From an uncultured Oscillospiraceae bacterium (GTDB lineage: Bacteria; Bacillota; Clostridia; UBA1212; SIG427): 21,694 nucleotides of DNA. Position numbers and translations under genes: made by a program. Every line of letters starts with the position of its first letter. The first letter of the stretch is position 1. This document shows, in pieces, positions 6,909-13,100 of this stretch. Location of the stretch: contig CABQMV010000019.1 of NCBI GenBank assembly GCA_902465325.1, positions 1-21,694 on the forward strand, read 5' to 3'. The notes under the pieces were generated by a model. That model was not told where the DNA came from. It saw nothing but the letters and a program-made list of their open reading frames with translations, and did not search any database.

Positions 6909-8061
6909 AGAAATGGATTCAAATGTAAAAGAGCTGCGCAGGATCGGAGAACTATATGCGGATAAAGAGACGTTGAGAAACGAACTGGATGATCTAGCGT
7001 TTGAAGAAAAAGAAGAGCTTGAAGCACAAAAAGATAATTTTGTTGCAACTTTGTTCAAATATCAAGCCGAACAGTCGAAAAAACTTAAAATTCCGAAAAA
7101 CAACGCTATAATAAAAAAATCGATACCGATACCTCCGCAAAATCCAAAAGATCCTACGCTTGGGGCAATAGTCGGTATTATTTTCTTTGCTTCCATACCG
7201 TTATTTATCATTAGCTTTATACTGAAAATTTTTACAATAACAATTCCGTTCCTCTCACAGATTTTTGGCCTGCTGGGGCAGATATCATTTTTCGCAGCTA
7301 TAGTAGGAGGTATCGCTTGGTTTGCACATTTTGCAAGCATCGTAAATCAATACTTTTCGTACAAGGAAAAGCTTAACGATTGGGTTAACACGGCGAAAGC
7401 TTCCTTTGCGAATGGGCAAAACGAACATTTTTATTCAGAATGCATAAAATTTGAAAATGAATTTTTAGAGCTGGTAAAAGCATGTGATAGATATTACGAA
7501 GCCGAGAAAGAAAAAAACGCCATCGCTATAAGCAATATTCAAAAAGCTTTTTCTAAAAAGCACGATGACCTTAATAATCAGTTGGAAAATACAGAAACAC
7601 AGTTAAGCGCTGTAACGCTCATTCACCCGGACTTGTTTGGAAGCGCTTTACATATTGCAAAACTCATTGAGACAGGAAGAGCAGATACATTAAAGGAAGC
7701 AATCAATCTTGCCTTCGACGAGGATCGTAAAGACGCTGAAGAGGAAGCAAGACAGATGGAAGCAGCTCGAAAAGAAACAATTCTTGAGCAACAGGCAGAA
7801 GCTTTAGAGCGAGCCGCAAGGGAGCACAACGCAGCAATGGAACGGGAAGCCCGGGAGCATAATCTGGCCATGCAAGCAGCGGCAAGAGAACAAAATAATA
7901 TTGCTCGGGAGCAGAACCGATTGGCAAAACAACAGAACAATGCCAGAGAGCAATATAAAGTCACACACGCAGATCTTACCCGTTGTTATGCATGTAAAAA
8001 CTATGGGCATGGTTGCCACGGAGGCATTCACAACTGCGCTTCATTTGTTTCAAAACATTGA
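6901..8061 (+). CDS. membrane-anchored coiled-coil protein with C-terminal four-cysteine cluster
   Basis: The protein has 386 residues and starts inside the previous gene behind GGAGG. In order it shows: an N-terminal helical acidic/basic region (1-60); a Pro-rich linker (76-85); two closely spaced hydrophobic segments (about 88-111 and 119-148) forming a membrane hairpin; a helical region (155-235); a conserved-looking GRADTLKEAINLAFDEDR segment (259-276); a long Glu/Ala/Arg/Gln coiled coil with repeated AREHN/AREQN units (277-352); and a tail CYACKNYGHGC ending in NCASF, with C362, C365, C372 and C379 spaced CxxC-x6-C-x6-C, likely zinc-binding. Both termini probably face the cytoplasm. It could anchor a complex with the P-loop protein at the membrane (inference). 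No named family is recognised. Confidence 0.75.
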   Translation: MNKEMDSNVKELRRIGELYADKETLRNELDDLAFEEKEELEAQKDNFVATLFKYQAEQSKKLKIPKNNAIIKKSIPIPPQNPKDPTLGAIVGIIFFASIPLFIISFILKIFTITIPFLSQIFGLLGQISFFAAIVGGIAWFAHFASIVNQYFSYKEKLNDWVNTAKASFANGQNEHFYSECIKFENEFLELVKACDRYYEAEKEKNAIAISNIQKAFSKKHDDLNNQLENTETQLSAVTLIHPDLFGSALHIAKLIETGRADTLKEAINLAFDEDRKDAEEEARQMEAARKETILEQQAEALERAAREHNAAMEREAREHNLAMQAAAREQNNIAREQNRLAKQQNNAREQYKVTHADLTRCYACKNYGHGCHGGIHNCASFVSKH

Positions 8062-8105
8062 TATGGTATACGCTAAAAACATCGAATATTAGGAGGAATT
8101 TTGTT

Positions 8106-8612
8106 ATGGGCTTTATGGACAAATTGAAAAATGCAGCTTCAGCAGCGGGTTCTGTAGCTAAATCAGCAGTTCTTGCTGTCGCTCAAGGATACGGAGTGGT
8201 TACTGAAGGTAAGTACAAAGGCTGCAAAGTGGGATTTACAGGTGGTGAGTTAGGATCTGCCGAATTGGTATTTCATTCGGTAGTCGGTTTAAAATCAACA
8301 GAAGAAGGACGGCTTAATATCAAAGAAGATATTACGGATTTTGGTTTTGAAGTCGTTGAGTTAGATACTCCGCTATTAACTATCACATTTGGTGACGGCG
8401 AGTTTTCTGTCATTAAATTAGAAAAAGATAATTCTTCTAACGGAGCAAATAAACCTGTCAAAACGCTGGAAGAAGAATATGCAAAAATGGCTAAACTGCT
8501 TACCTGTATGGTGGCATCAGTATCGTATTTTTCTGTTGAAACAGCAGAGCATATTAAAACATTAGATCATATTAATATAATTATGAGATATGCTGGTCAA
8601 CCGGAAATTTAA
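8106..8612 (+). CDS. small uncharacterised protein, last gene of the cargo operon
   Basis: The protein has 168 residues. AGGAGG lies 9 bases before the ATG, and the 44-bp gap from the previous stop holds no terminator, so it belongs to the operon. The N-terminus MGFMDKLKNAASAAGSVAKS looks like an amphipathic helix, common in proteins that lie on membranes. Residues 30-120 are mostly predicted strands (GKYKGCKVGFTGG, ITDFGFEVVELDTPLLTITF, FSVIKLE), suggesting a small beta-barrel or PH-like fold. A helical tail (EEEYAKMAKLLTCMVA) follows. There are no catalytic motifs. A perfect terminator lies about 120 bp downstream. The function is unknown. Confidence 0.7.
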   Translation: MGFMDKLKNAASAAGSVAKSAVLAVAQGYGVVTEGKYKGCKVGFTGGELGSAELVFHSVVGLKSTEEGRLNIKEDITDFGFEVVELDTPLLTITFGDGEFSVIKLEKDNSSNGANKPVKTLEEEYAKMAKLLTCMVASVSYFSVETAEHIKTLDHINIIMRYAGQPEI

Positions 8613-8662
8613 TTTAGTTTCTGATAAAAAACACAATTCGTATAACCATATCGTGTATAAAA

Positions 8663-8708
8663 AACAGATGAAATTTGGATGCGTTTGTTTATTCGGAGTT
8701 CATCTGTT
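8663..8708. repeat. 10-bp perfect inverted repeat downstream of the cargo operon
   Basis: AACAGATGAA (8663-8672) and TTCATCTGTT (8699-8708) can form a stem with a 26-nt loop. It lies between the last cargo gene and the strong terminator, with no T run of its own. It may stabilise the mRNA 3' end or be a remnant site. Confidence 0.4.
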
Positions 8709-8735
8709 GATGCGTAAATAAGAATTAATGTGAAA

Positions 8736-8774
8736 CGCCCACAGGTTTGTAGCGAACCTGTGGGCGAGCTTTTT
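8736..8774 (+). terminator. strong rho-independent terminator of the cargo operon
   Basis: CGCCCACAGGTT (8736-8747) pairs perfectly with AACCTGTGGGCG (8755-8766), followed by AGCTTTTT. On the minus strand the stem is followed only by TTTC. Before the IS landed it also lay just beyond the end of tnpV, so it would have separated two convergent units. Confidence 0.82.
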
Positions 8775-8779
8775 AGGAA

Positions 8780-8787
8780 TATATAAG
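8780..8787. repeat. IS256 target-site duplication, left copy (TATATAAG)
   Basis: TATATAAG at 8780-8787 is repeated exactly at 10307-10314, directly outside the two IS inverted repeats. Eight bases is the usual duplication for IS256-family elements. Confidence 0.85.
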
Positions 8788-8848
8788 GGCACTTCGGAAA
8801 ATTTTGTGTAAAAAGGAATCCAAATAGATAAGAAAACAGATAACAAAT

Positions 8849-8968
8849 ATGGTTTTCCGTTCGGAAAACGGTGGGATTCATTTGCCCGTATCAATTGCTC
8901 GCTCTATGCTGTATGACGGTATGCGCACCGCAGGTGTGAATAACGGCAGACGGCATAGAGCATACTAA
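8849..8968 (+). other. structured tail of the IS with a 39-codon open frame
   Basis: Downstream of the transposase and opposite in strand, ATG at 8849 opens 39 codons to TAA, including the stretch IHLPVSIARSMLYDGMRT. There is no ribosome-binding site. The same bases hold inverted repeats: GTTTTCCG/CGGAAAAC (8852-8859/8862-8869) and GCTCTATGC/GCATAGAGC (8901-8909/8953-8961). It may be a fragment of a captured gene, a structured RNA, or chance. It is listed because it occupies the only non-transposase part of the IS. Confidence 0.25.
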
Positions 8969-8993
8969 TTTCAAAGGCAAATCATCCTGCATT

Positions 8994-10208
8994 CTATTCC
9001 GAAAACATGATATCAAGCTGATTTAAAACCTGATCCCAATTTCGACATCTCGCCGTCCAGTGTTCGACAATTTTTTTCGACGCCAAATACAGCATTTTGC
9101 GCAAAGAATCGTCATTCGTAAACGACGGCTTCGTTTTGGTAATGCTTCGGAACTGACGGTTTAGACCCTCAATGATATTCGTCGTATATATGATTCTCCG
9201 AACCTCTGCCGGATATGCGAAAAATGTGCTTAGAATGTCCCAATTTTCTTCCCAGCTTTTAACGCAGGAGGGATAGGTCTTTCCCCATGTTTCCTTGAAT
9301 TTTATGAGGTTATTCAGTGCCTCCTCCTCGTTAATCGCCTGATACACGGTTTTCAGGTCGGCCATCAGTTTTTTAATATCCTTATAGCTTACAAATTTAG
9401 TCGAAGACCGTATCTGATGAATGATACAGCGCTGAATTTGGGCTTTGGGATATACCGAGCTTATTGCCTCACGAAATCCTATAAGACCGTCTACGCAAAA
9501 GACGTAAACAGACTGAACACCGCGGTTTTTAAGGTCATTGAGCACATTAAGCCAGAATTTCGCGCTTTCATGTTCGCCGATCCATATGCCGAGAATATCC
9601 TTGCAGCCGTCCATGTTGATACCCAAGACCACATAGGCGGCTTTGGTTACATACTGATGGTTTTCTTTAACTTTATAGTGTATCGCGTCCATAAAAACAA
9701 AAGGATAAATACTGTTAAGCGGACGGTTTTGCCAAGCCGTAACCTCCGGCATTATCTTTTCGCTGATTTTACTGACAAGCTCGGGTGATATTTCAACATC
9801 GTAGAGATTTTTTATCTGTTCGGAAATATCCCGCTGACTCATTCCGCATGAGTACAGCGACAGTATTTTTTCTTCCATACCGTCGGCATTGCGGCTGTAT
9901 TTACTTATGATAGAAGGCTCATATTCTCCGTTTCGGTCCCGAGGAACATTTATTGTCACTTCGCCGAGCTGCGTTTTTACCGTCTTTTTTGAGTGACCGT
10001 TCCGGTAGTTTTTCGACAAACCGTTTTCGTCATCATTCGAGGTTCTTTCGCTTTTTTCATAACCGAGCTTTGTGTCTAATTCTGCCTCCATTACCTGCTG
10101 GAGCACATCACCGAACATGGCTTTCATTGCCTCCAGAATTTCGGTTGTGCTGGTGAATTTCTGCGAGTTAACATATTCCTTCATTAACTCAGCCGGTACT
10201 TTTTCCAT
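8994..10208 (-). CDS. IS256-family transposase
   Basis: The protein has 404 residues, the normal length for the family, and starts behind AAAGGAAG. The N-terminal part includes the family's GYEKSER...NYRNGHSKKTV segment (about 49-77) and a helix-turn-helix-like stretch MSQRDISEQIKNLY (123-136). The DDE catalytic triad is present: D174 in FMDAIHYK, D240 in CVDGL and E347 in NIIEGLNR, with the CIIHQIR motif after the second Asp. The C-terminal alpha-helical insertion before the Glu is intact. It cuts and joins the element ends, usually through a circular intermediate. With no frameshift it is probably active. Confidence 0.96.
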   Translation of the reverse strand: MEKVPAELMKEYVNSQKFTSTTEILEAMKAMFGDVLQQVMEAELDTKLGYEKSERTSNDDENGLSKNYRNGHSKKTVKTQLGEVTINVPRDRNGEYEPSIISKYSRNADGMEEKILSLYSCGMSQRDISEQIKNLYDVEISPELVSKISEKIMPEVTAWQNRPLNSIYPFVFMDAIHYKVKENHQYVTKAAYVVLGINMDGCKDILGIWIGEHESAKFWLNVLNDLKNRGVQSVYVFCVDGLIGFREAISSVYPKAQIQRCIIHQIRSSTKFVSYKDIKKLMADLKTVYQAINEEEALNNLIKFKETWGKTYPSCVKSWEENWDILSTFFAYPAEVRRIIYTTNIIEGLNRQFRSITKTKPSFTNDDSLRKMLYLASKKIVEHWTARCRNWDQVLNQLDIMFSE

Positions 10209-10305
10209 TGCTGTTCTTCCTTTCAGATTTTGAATTTTTTATATCTTAATTCTTATCTGAAAGGATTTTTCTTATTCAGCTTTTACACAAAATTTTCGGC
10301 GGTCT

Positions 10306-10674
10306 CTATATAAGCTTTGCGTTAATGACCTCTAAAGCGGAATTAAGGATATTATTCATTTTTCCAACCCATTCCATTTGATTTTCCGCCTTAAGCTGCT
10401 CCGTTACGCCCTCACGCTCAGCCATTTGTTTTACCAGCCGAAAAAACATTTCCTCAGCCTGCCGGTCGATTTCGGCAAGATGAGCGTTCAGTTTCCCGCT
10501 TGTCAACAGGTTATAATATAAGATTTTGTGGTGTTGTTTTAAGTGCCTTGCGTGCCGCTGTCCCCAAATACCGATAGGCTTTTGTTCTTCTTCGGGAATT
10601 GTCAAGTTTGGTAGTAGATAATCTCCTGCCTGAGTGTATGTGCCGCCTAATTGCTCAAATAATGATTTTTCCAT
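10306..10674 (-). CDS. tnpV: TnpV-like transposon protein, 3' end altered by the IS insertion
   Basis: The protein has 122 residues. AGGAGG lies 8 bases before the ATG. The sequence LFEQLGGTYTQAGDYLLPNL, a GIWGQRHARHLKQHHKILY stretch and a charged helical C-terminus match TnpV, a protein first named on Tn4451-type clostridial transposons and frequent as a passenger of Firmicutes integrative elements; its biochemical role is not known. The stop TAG uses the last base of the IS (10306) and the duplicated target. Removing the IS and one target copy in silico gives ...NAKLIYS-stop, so the native protein was about two residues longer. The damage is small and function is probably retained. Confidence 0.82.
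   Translation of the reverse strand: MEKSLFEQLGGTYTQAGDYLLPNLTIPEEEQKPIGIWGQRHARHLKQHHKILYYNLLTSGKLNAHLAEIDRQAEEMFFRLVKQMAEREGVTEQLKAENQMEWVGKMNNILNSALEVINAKLI
10307..10314. repeat. IS256 target-site duplication, right copy (TATATAAG)
   Basis: This is an exact repeat of 8780-8787, located directly after the right inverted repeat of the IS and inside the 3' end of tnpV. Confidence 0.85.
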
Positions 10675-10755
10675 CGTGTTTTCCTCCTGCGTTTATGATA
10701 GTTTCATTTTACAGAAGGAAAAGAGCAAATACCAATGTACCGATTGCGGCATAGC

Positions 10756-10792
10756 AAAACGCCGCCTTGGAACAAATCCAAGACGGCGTTTT
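10756..10792. terminator. bidirectional hairpin terminator between tnpV and tmRNA
   Basis: AAAACGCCGCCTTGG (10756-10770) pairs with CCAAGACGGCGTTTT (10778-10792) with one mismatch and a 7-nt loop, with T-rich edges on both strands. On the minus strand it lies about 75 bp beyond the tmRNA 3' end and can stop smpB-ssrA transcripts before tnpV. It probably belongs to the mobile element. Confidence 0.65.
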
Positions 10793-10866
10793 CTGCTTTG
10801 GTATCAGATTGAACATTTCACGGCAAAGCCGCCTGCAAAAAAGTAGGTGTTCGTCCAATACCTGAT

Positions 10867-11250
10867 TGGTGGAGGTGGAGGGAGTCGAACCCACGTCCGG
10901 AACCGAATCCTCGCCCACGTCTACGAGCGTAGTCTGCCTATTAAAATTCCCTTTTAAATTCCTCGACAAACGGAGTAATCTGAAAGGTAGCTTCATCAAT
11001 ACATCTAAACGGCAAAGCTTTCGTTCAAACGTTGGCACATTTTACCTGCCCCTGTGCAAGGCCCGGATCACTGGCGCTCACATCACACGGCCCGGGTGAC
11101 TGTATGAGGAACGCAGGCGCGCTTAGGCAGCCTGAAGTGCTACGTTATCGTTAGCGTTTAATTTTAATTTTCTCGTTTTTATAGAGGCCAACGAGAATCC
11201 TCTGCTCGCAGTGTGCGCCCCATCGACCCCGTCGAAACCGGTGCACCCCC
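10867..11250 (-). ncRNA. ssrA: tmRNA (transfer-messenger RNA)
   Basis: The 5' end reads GGGGGTGCACCGGTTTCGAC and the 3' end has the T-arm GGGTTCGACTCCC followed by an encoded CCA. The acceptor stem is complete: GGGGGUG (11250-11244) pairs with CACCUCC before the discriminator A, including one G-U pair. The tag frame ends KLKLNANDNVALQAA-stop, with the stop codon at 11123-11125 and ANDNVALQAA encoded by 11126-11155; the exact resume codon is uncertain. tmRNA rescues ribosomes stalled on broken mRNA and tags the product for proteolysis, with SmpB as obligate partner. smpB ends only 10 bp upstream, so they are probably one transcript processed at both ends. The 3' end is a common integrase target and here faces the mobile element. 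Confidence 0.96.
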
Positions 11251-11260
11251 ATATTAAATT

Positions 11261-11731
11261 CTATTCCCGAAAGGATTCCTTGAGACGTCTGTCAATTTCC
11301 CGGGAAGCTTCCTTTTCCGCTATAGCTTCTCTCTTATCGTAAAGCTTTTTTCCTCTGGCTACGGCCAATCCCAGCTTTGCCCGGCCATTTAGTAAATAAA
11401 TTTCTGTCGGTACCAGCGTCAGGCCTTTTTGCTTAATCATTCCCAGCAATCGATGGATCTGACTTTTGTGAAGCAGCAGTTTCCTATCCCGGAGAGGATC
11501 CTTGTTATATATATTTCCCTGCTCGTAAGGGCTGATATGCATACCGCAAATCCAAACCTCGCCGTTTCTGATGACCGCATAGGATTCCTTCAGATTGACC
11601 TTTCCCGTCCGGATAGATTTAATTTCCGTTCCGGAAAGGACCAGTCCGCACTCAATAACATCGTCTATAAAATAGTCGTGGTACGCTTTTCTATTTTGGG
11701 CAATCGGCATTTTCCCCTTTGCTGCACCCAT
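11261..11731 (-). CDS. smpB: SsrA-binding protein SmpB
   Basis: The protein has 156 residues, the normal length. It has the family's beta-barrel landmarks: NRKAYHDYFIDDVIECGLVL, GTEIKSIRTGKVNLKESYA, an HISPYEQGN motif, and GLTLVPTEIYLLNGRAKLGL; the basic C-terminal tail (REIDRRLKESF) enters the empty mRNA channel. It binds the tRNA-like domain of tmRNA and brings it to stalled ribosomes. AAGGAGG lies 12 bases ahead of the ATG, a rather long spacing; Met8 is a possible alternative start. A near-consensus promoter and a perfect 25-bp palindrome lie upstream. Confidence 0.97.
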   Translation of the reverse strand: MGAAKGKMPIAQNRKAYHDYFIDDVIECGLVLSGTEIKSIRTGKVNLKESYAVIRNGEVWICGMHISPYEQGNIYNKDPLRDRKLLLHKSQIHRLLGMIKQKGLTLVPTEIYLLNGRAKLGLAVARGKKLYDKREAIAEKEASREIDRRLKESFRE

Positions 11732-11760
11732 AACAAAACTCTCCCTCCTTCGAGAATATC

Positions 11761-11789
11761 ATTGTACCACCCGGCACCGTTTCCGTCAA
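11761..11789 (-). promoter_or_regulatory. smpB-ssrA promoter
   Basis: Read on the minus strand, TTGACG (11789-11784) and TACAAT (11766-11761) are separated by exactly 17 bases, 30 nt ahead of the smpB start. Each box is one base from consensus. Confidence 0.7.
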
Positions 11790-11795
11790 ATGTGT

Positions 11796-11820
11796 ATTTT
11801 ACCAAAATATTTGGTAAAAT
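11796..11820. promoter_or_regulatory. 25-bp perfect palindrome upstream of the smpB promoter
   Basis: ATTTTACCAAA and TTTGGTAAAAT are perfect 11-bp arms around ATA. The palindrome lies 6 bp upstream of the smpB -35 box and is AT-rich without a T run, so a dimeric regulator site fits better than a terminator. The regulator is unknown. Confidence 0.45.
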
Positions 11821-11850
11821 GCTGCTTCCTGACTGTGAAATACAGGCAGC
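11816..11850 (-). terminator. possible terminator of the lipoprotein gene
   Basis: On the minus strand GCTGCCTG and CAGGAAGCAGC can form an imperfect stem followed by ATTTT, directly after the lipoprotein stop codon. It partly overlaps the palindrome, and the T run is short. Confidence 0.4.
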
Positions 11851-11852
11851 GC

Positions 11853-12848
11853 TTACCGTTCTGCTACAACATCTAAATTTTTTACCCGCATTTCCACATC
11901 ATATGTGCCAGGAACCTCCCAGCCGATATTCATACCTGCAATGTACATATCGTTCCAGGTACTGTTTTGGAGCATTCCTTCAGTCTGTACAGTTTCAAAG
12001 GCCTTTCTCATATCGTCAATGACGTCCTTATAATAAGAAACCCACGGGGTATCCTCTCCTGCCTGAATTTTCCCATCCTTGGTATAGCGATAATTTCCGG
12101 TGCAGGTTTCGCTGCTGGCTAGACTGTAAATCATAGAGCCGGTACCCGGGTCCAGATTATAATAGGCTGCAATCTCTTCAGAACGGTTGTCAAACATACC
12201 GATTCCAAACCAGATATATTTTCCGTAATCTTTGCTGTCCTGATTAAGGTTCTGTACAGTTAAATACATCAGAAACTGTGCTGCATGAATACCGCTGTTA
12301 AACGCCTCTCCCATGTGATCCTCAAACTTTGTGAGCTGCGTGTCTACGTAAATCCTGAGATGTTTCATCTCACTTAGCTTTCCCCAGTTTTCCTCCCGGG
12401 TAAATGCGGTTTCTATTAAAAGATGCATCCATGGCTCTGCTGCTTGGCGGGGCGCGCCATAGCATTTAGAAGCAGTACACTGAAAGGTCAGCAATCCGGT
12501 GTTGGTATCCACACCAAAGACCTCATTGGGGGAAGACACAAACCACACTCCTTCTGTCGGCTGCCATTCTCGGGAAACAGTTTCATCCATAAAACTGTAG
12601 CGGGCGGACCATTGGGCCAGTGTCCACTTTACGGTCTCTTCCTGTGTATCTCTGGGAAAATATCCTATATACTCTGTGGTTCCCTGATTTCCTCCTAAGG
12701 CCCGAACCTTAAATCCCTCTTTAAAATGAATATCCGGTATCAGAGACTGAGAATGCAGCTGTGCGCTACAACTGCTGAAGCTCCCTATGCATAGGGCCTG
12801 TACAGCCAGCAGACAAACCGTTTTTATAAAAATACACTTTCCTTTCAT
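11853..12848 (-). CDS. predicted secreted lipoprotein of unknown function
   Basis: The protein has 331 residues from the ATG at 12848, preceded by AGAGG; a longer frame upstream lacks a ribosome site. Residues 1-27 are a lipoprotein-type signal: basic KGKCIFIK, hydrophobic core VCLLAVQALCIGSF and an SSC lipobox with C27 as the predicted lipidated residue. The mature part is rich in Trp and Tyr, with strand-like motifs (EGVWFVSSPNEVFG, GKYIWFGIGMFDNR) and a C-terminal GTYDVEMRVKNL strand. The look is of an extracellular beta-rich carbohydrate-binding or hydrolase-type domain, but no catalytic motif is certain and I do not recognise the family. Its neighbours do not suggest a pathway. Confidence 0.75.
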   Translation of the reverse strand: MKGKCIFIKTVCLLAVQALCIGSFSSCSAQLHSQSLIPDIHFKEGFKVRALGGNQGTTEYIGYFPRDTQEETVKWTLAQWSARYSFMDETVSREWQPTEGVWFVSSPNEVFGVDTNTGLLTFQCTASKCYGAPRQAAEPWMHLLIETAFTREENWGKLSEMKHLRIYVDTQLTKFEDHMGEAFNSGIHAAQFLMYLTVQNLNQDSKDYGKYIWFGIGMFDNRSEEIAAYYNLDPGTGSMIYSLASSETCTGNYRYTKDGKIQAGEDTPWVSYYKDVIDDMRKAFETVQTEGMLQNSTWNDMYIAGMNIGWEVPGTYDVEMRVKNLDVVAER

Positions 12849-12997
12849 TGTCTTGACCTCTTTTCTTGTTACCAGTGTATTTACTATTTGAATTTTTGTC
12901 AATACTATTATGTATTTCATGTTGCGTAATGCTGCAGTGCCCTTCTTTTTTTAATGACTTTATTGATAAAACAGTATTGGAACAGGCGTGAAAAGAG

Positions 12998-13026
12998 CTG
13001 AAAAACAAACAAAAATCTGGTACAAT
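12998..13026 (+). promoter_or_regulatory. predicted glycerate kinase promoter
   Basis: CTGAAA (12998-13003) and TACAAT (13021-13026) are separated by 17 bases. The -10 box is good and the -35 box weak, which suggests help from an activator. It lies about 75 nt ahead of the start codon. Confidence 0.4.
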
Positions 13027-13100
13027 AAATACAAAAATAAATTCAGCCGAGCTTTACTGTAAAAGCCCATTCTATTTCCGGCTGCAGGAGCTGTTCTACT

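Larger units (their letters stand above)
8788..10306 (-). mobile_element. complete IS256-family insertion sequence (1519 bp)
   Basis: The ends are 26-bp imperfect inverted repeats: the left reads GGCACTTCGG and the right (minus strand) GAGACCGCCG, each followed by the identical core AAAATTTTGTGTAAAA. The core with its preceding G occupies 8797-8813 and 10281-10297. A single intact transposase fills most of the element, and an 8-bp TATATAAG duplication flanks it. Intact ends, duplication and open frame suggest recent insertion. About 180 bp between the transposase stop and the left end are structured and non-coding or hold only a tiny open frame. The insertion point is the last codons of tnpV. 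Confidence 0.9.

Noticed and set aside
1..10866. Second copy of the tmRNA 3' end as the other att site
   Set aside because: I read for the T-arm and acceptor sequence and did not find a repeat. The far end is most likely outside the window.
10709..11099. Open frames on both strands over the tmRNA
   Set aside because: The sequence is a complete tmRNA with paired acceptor stem and T-arm. These frames are accidental.
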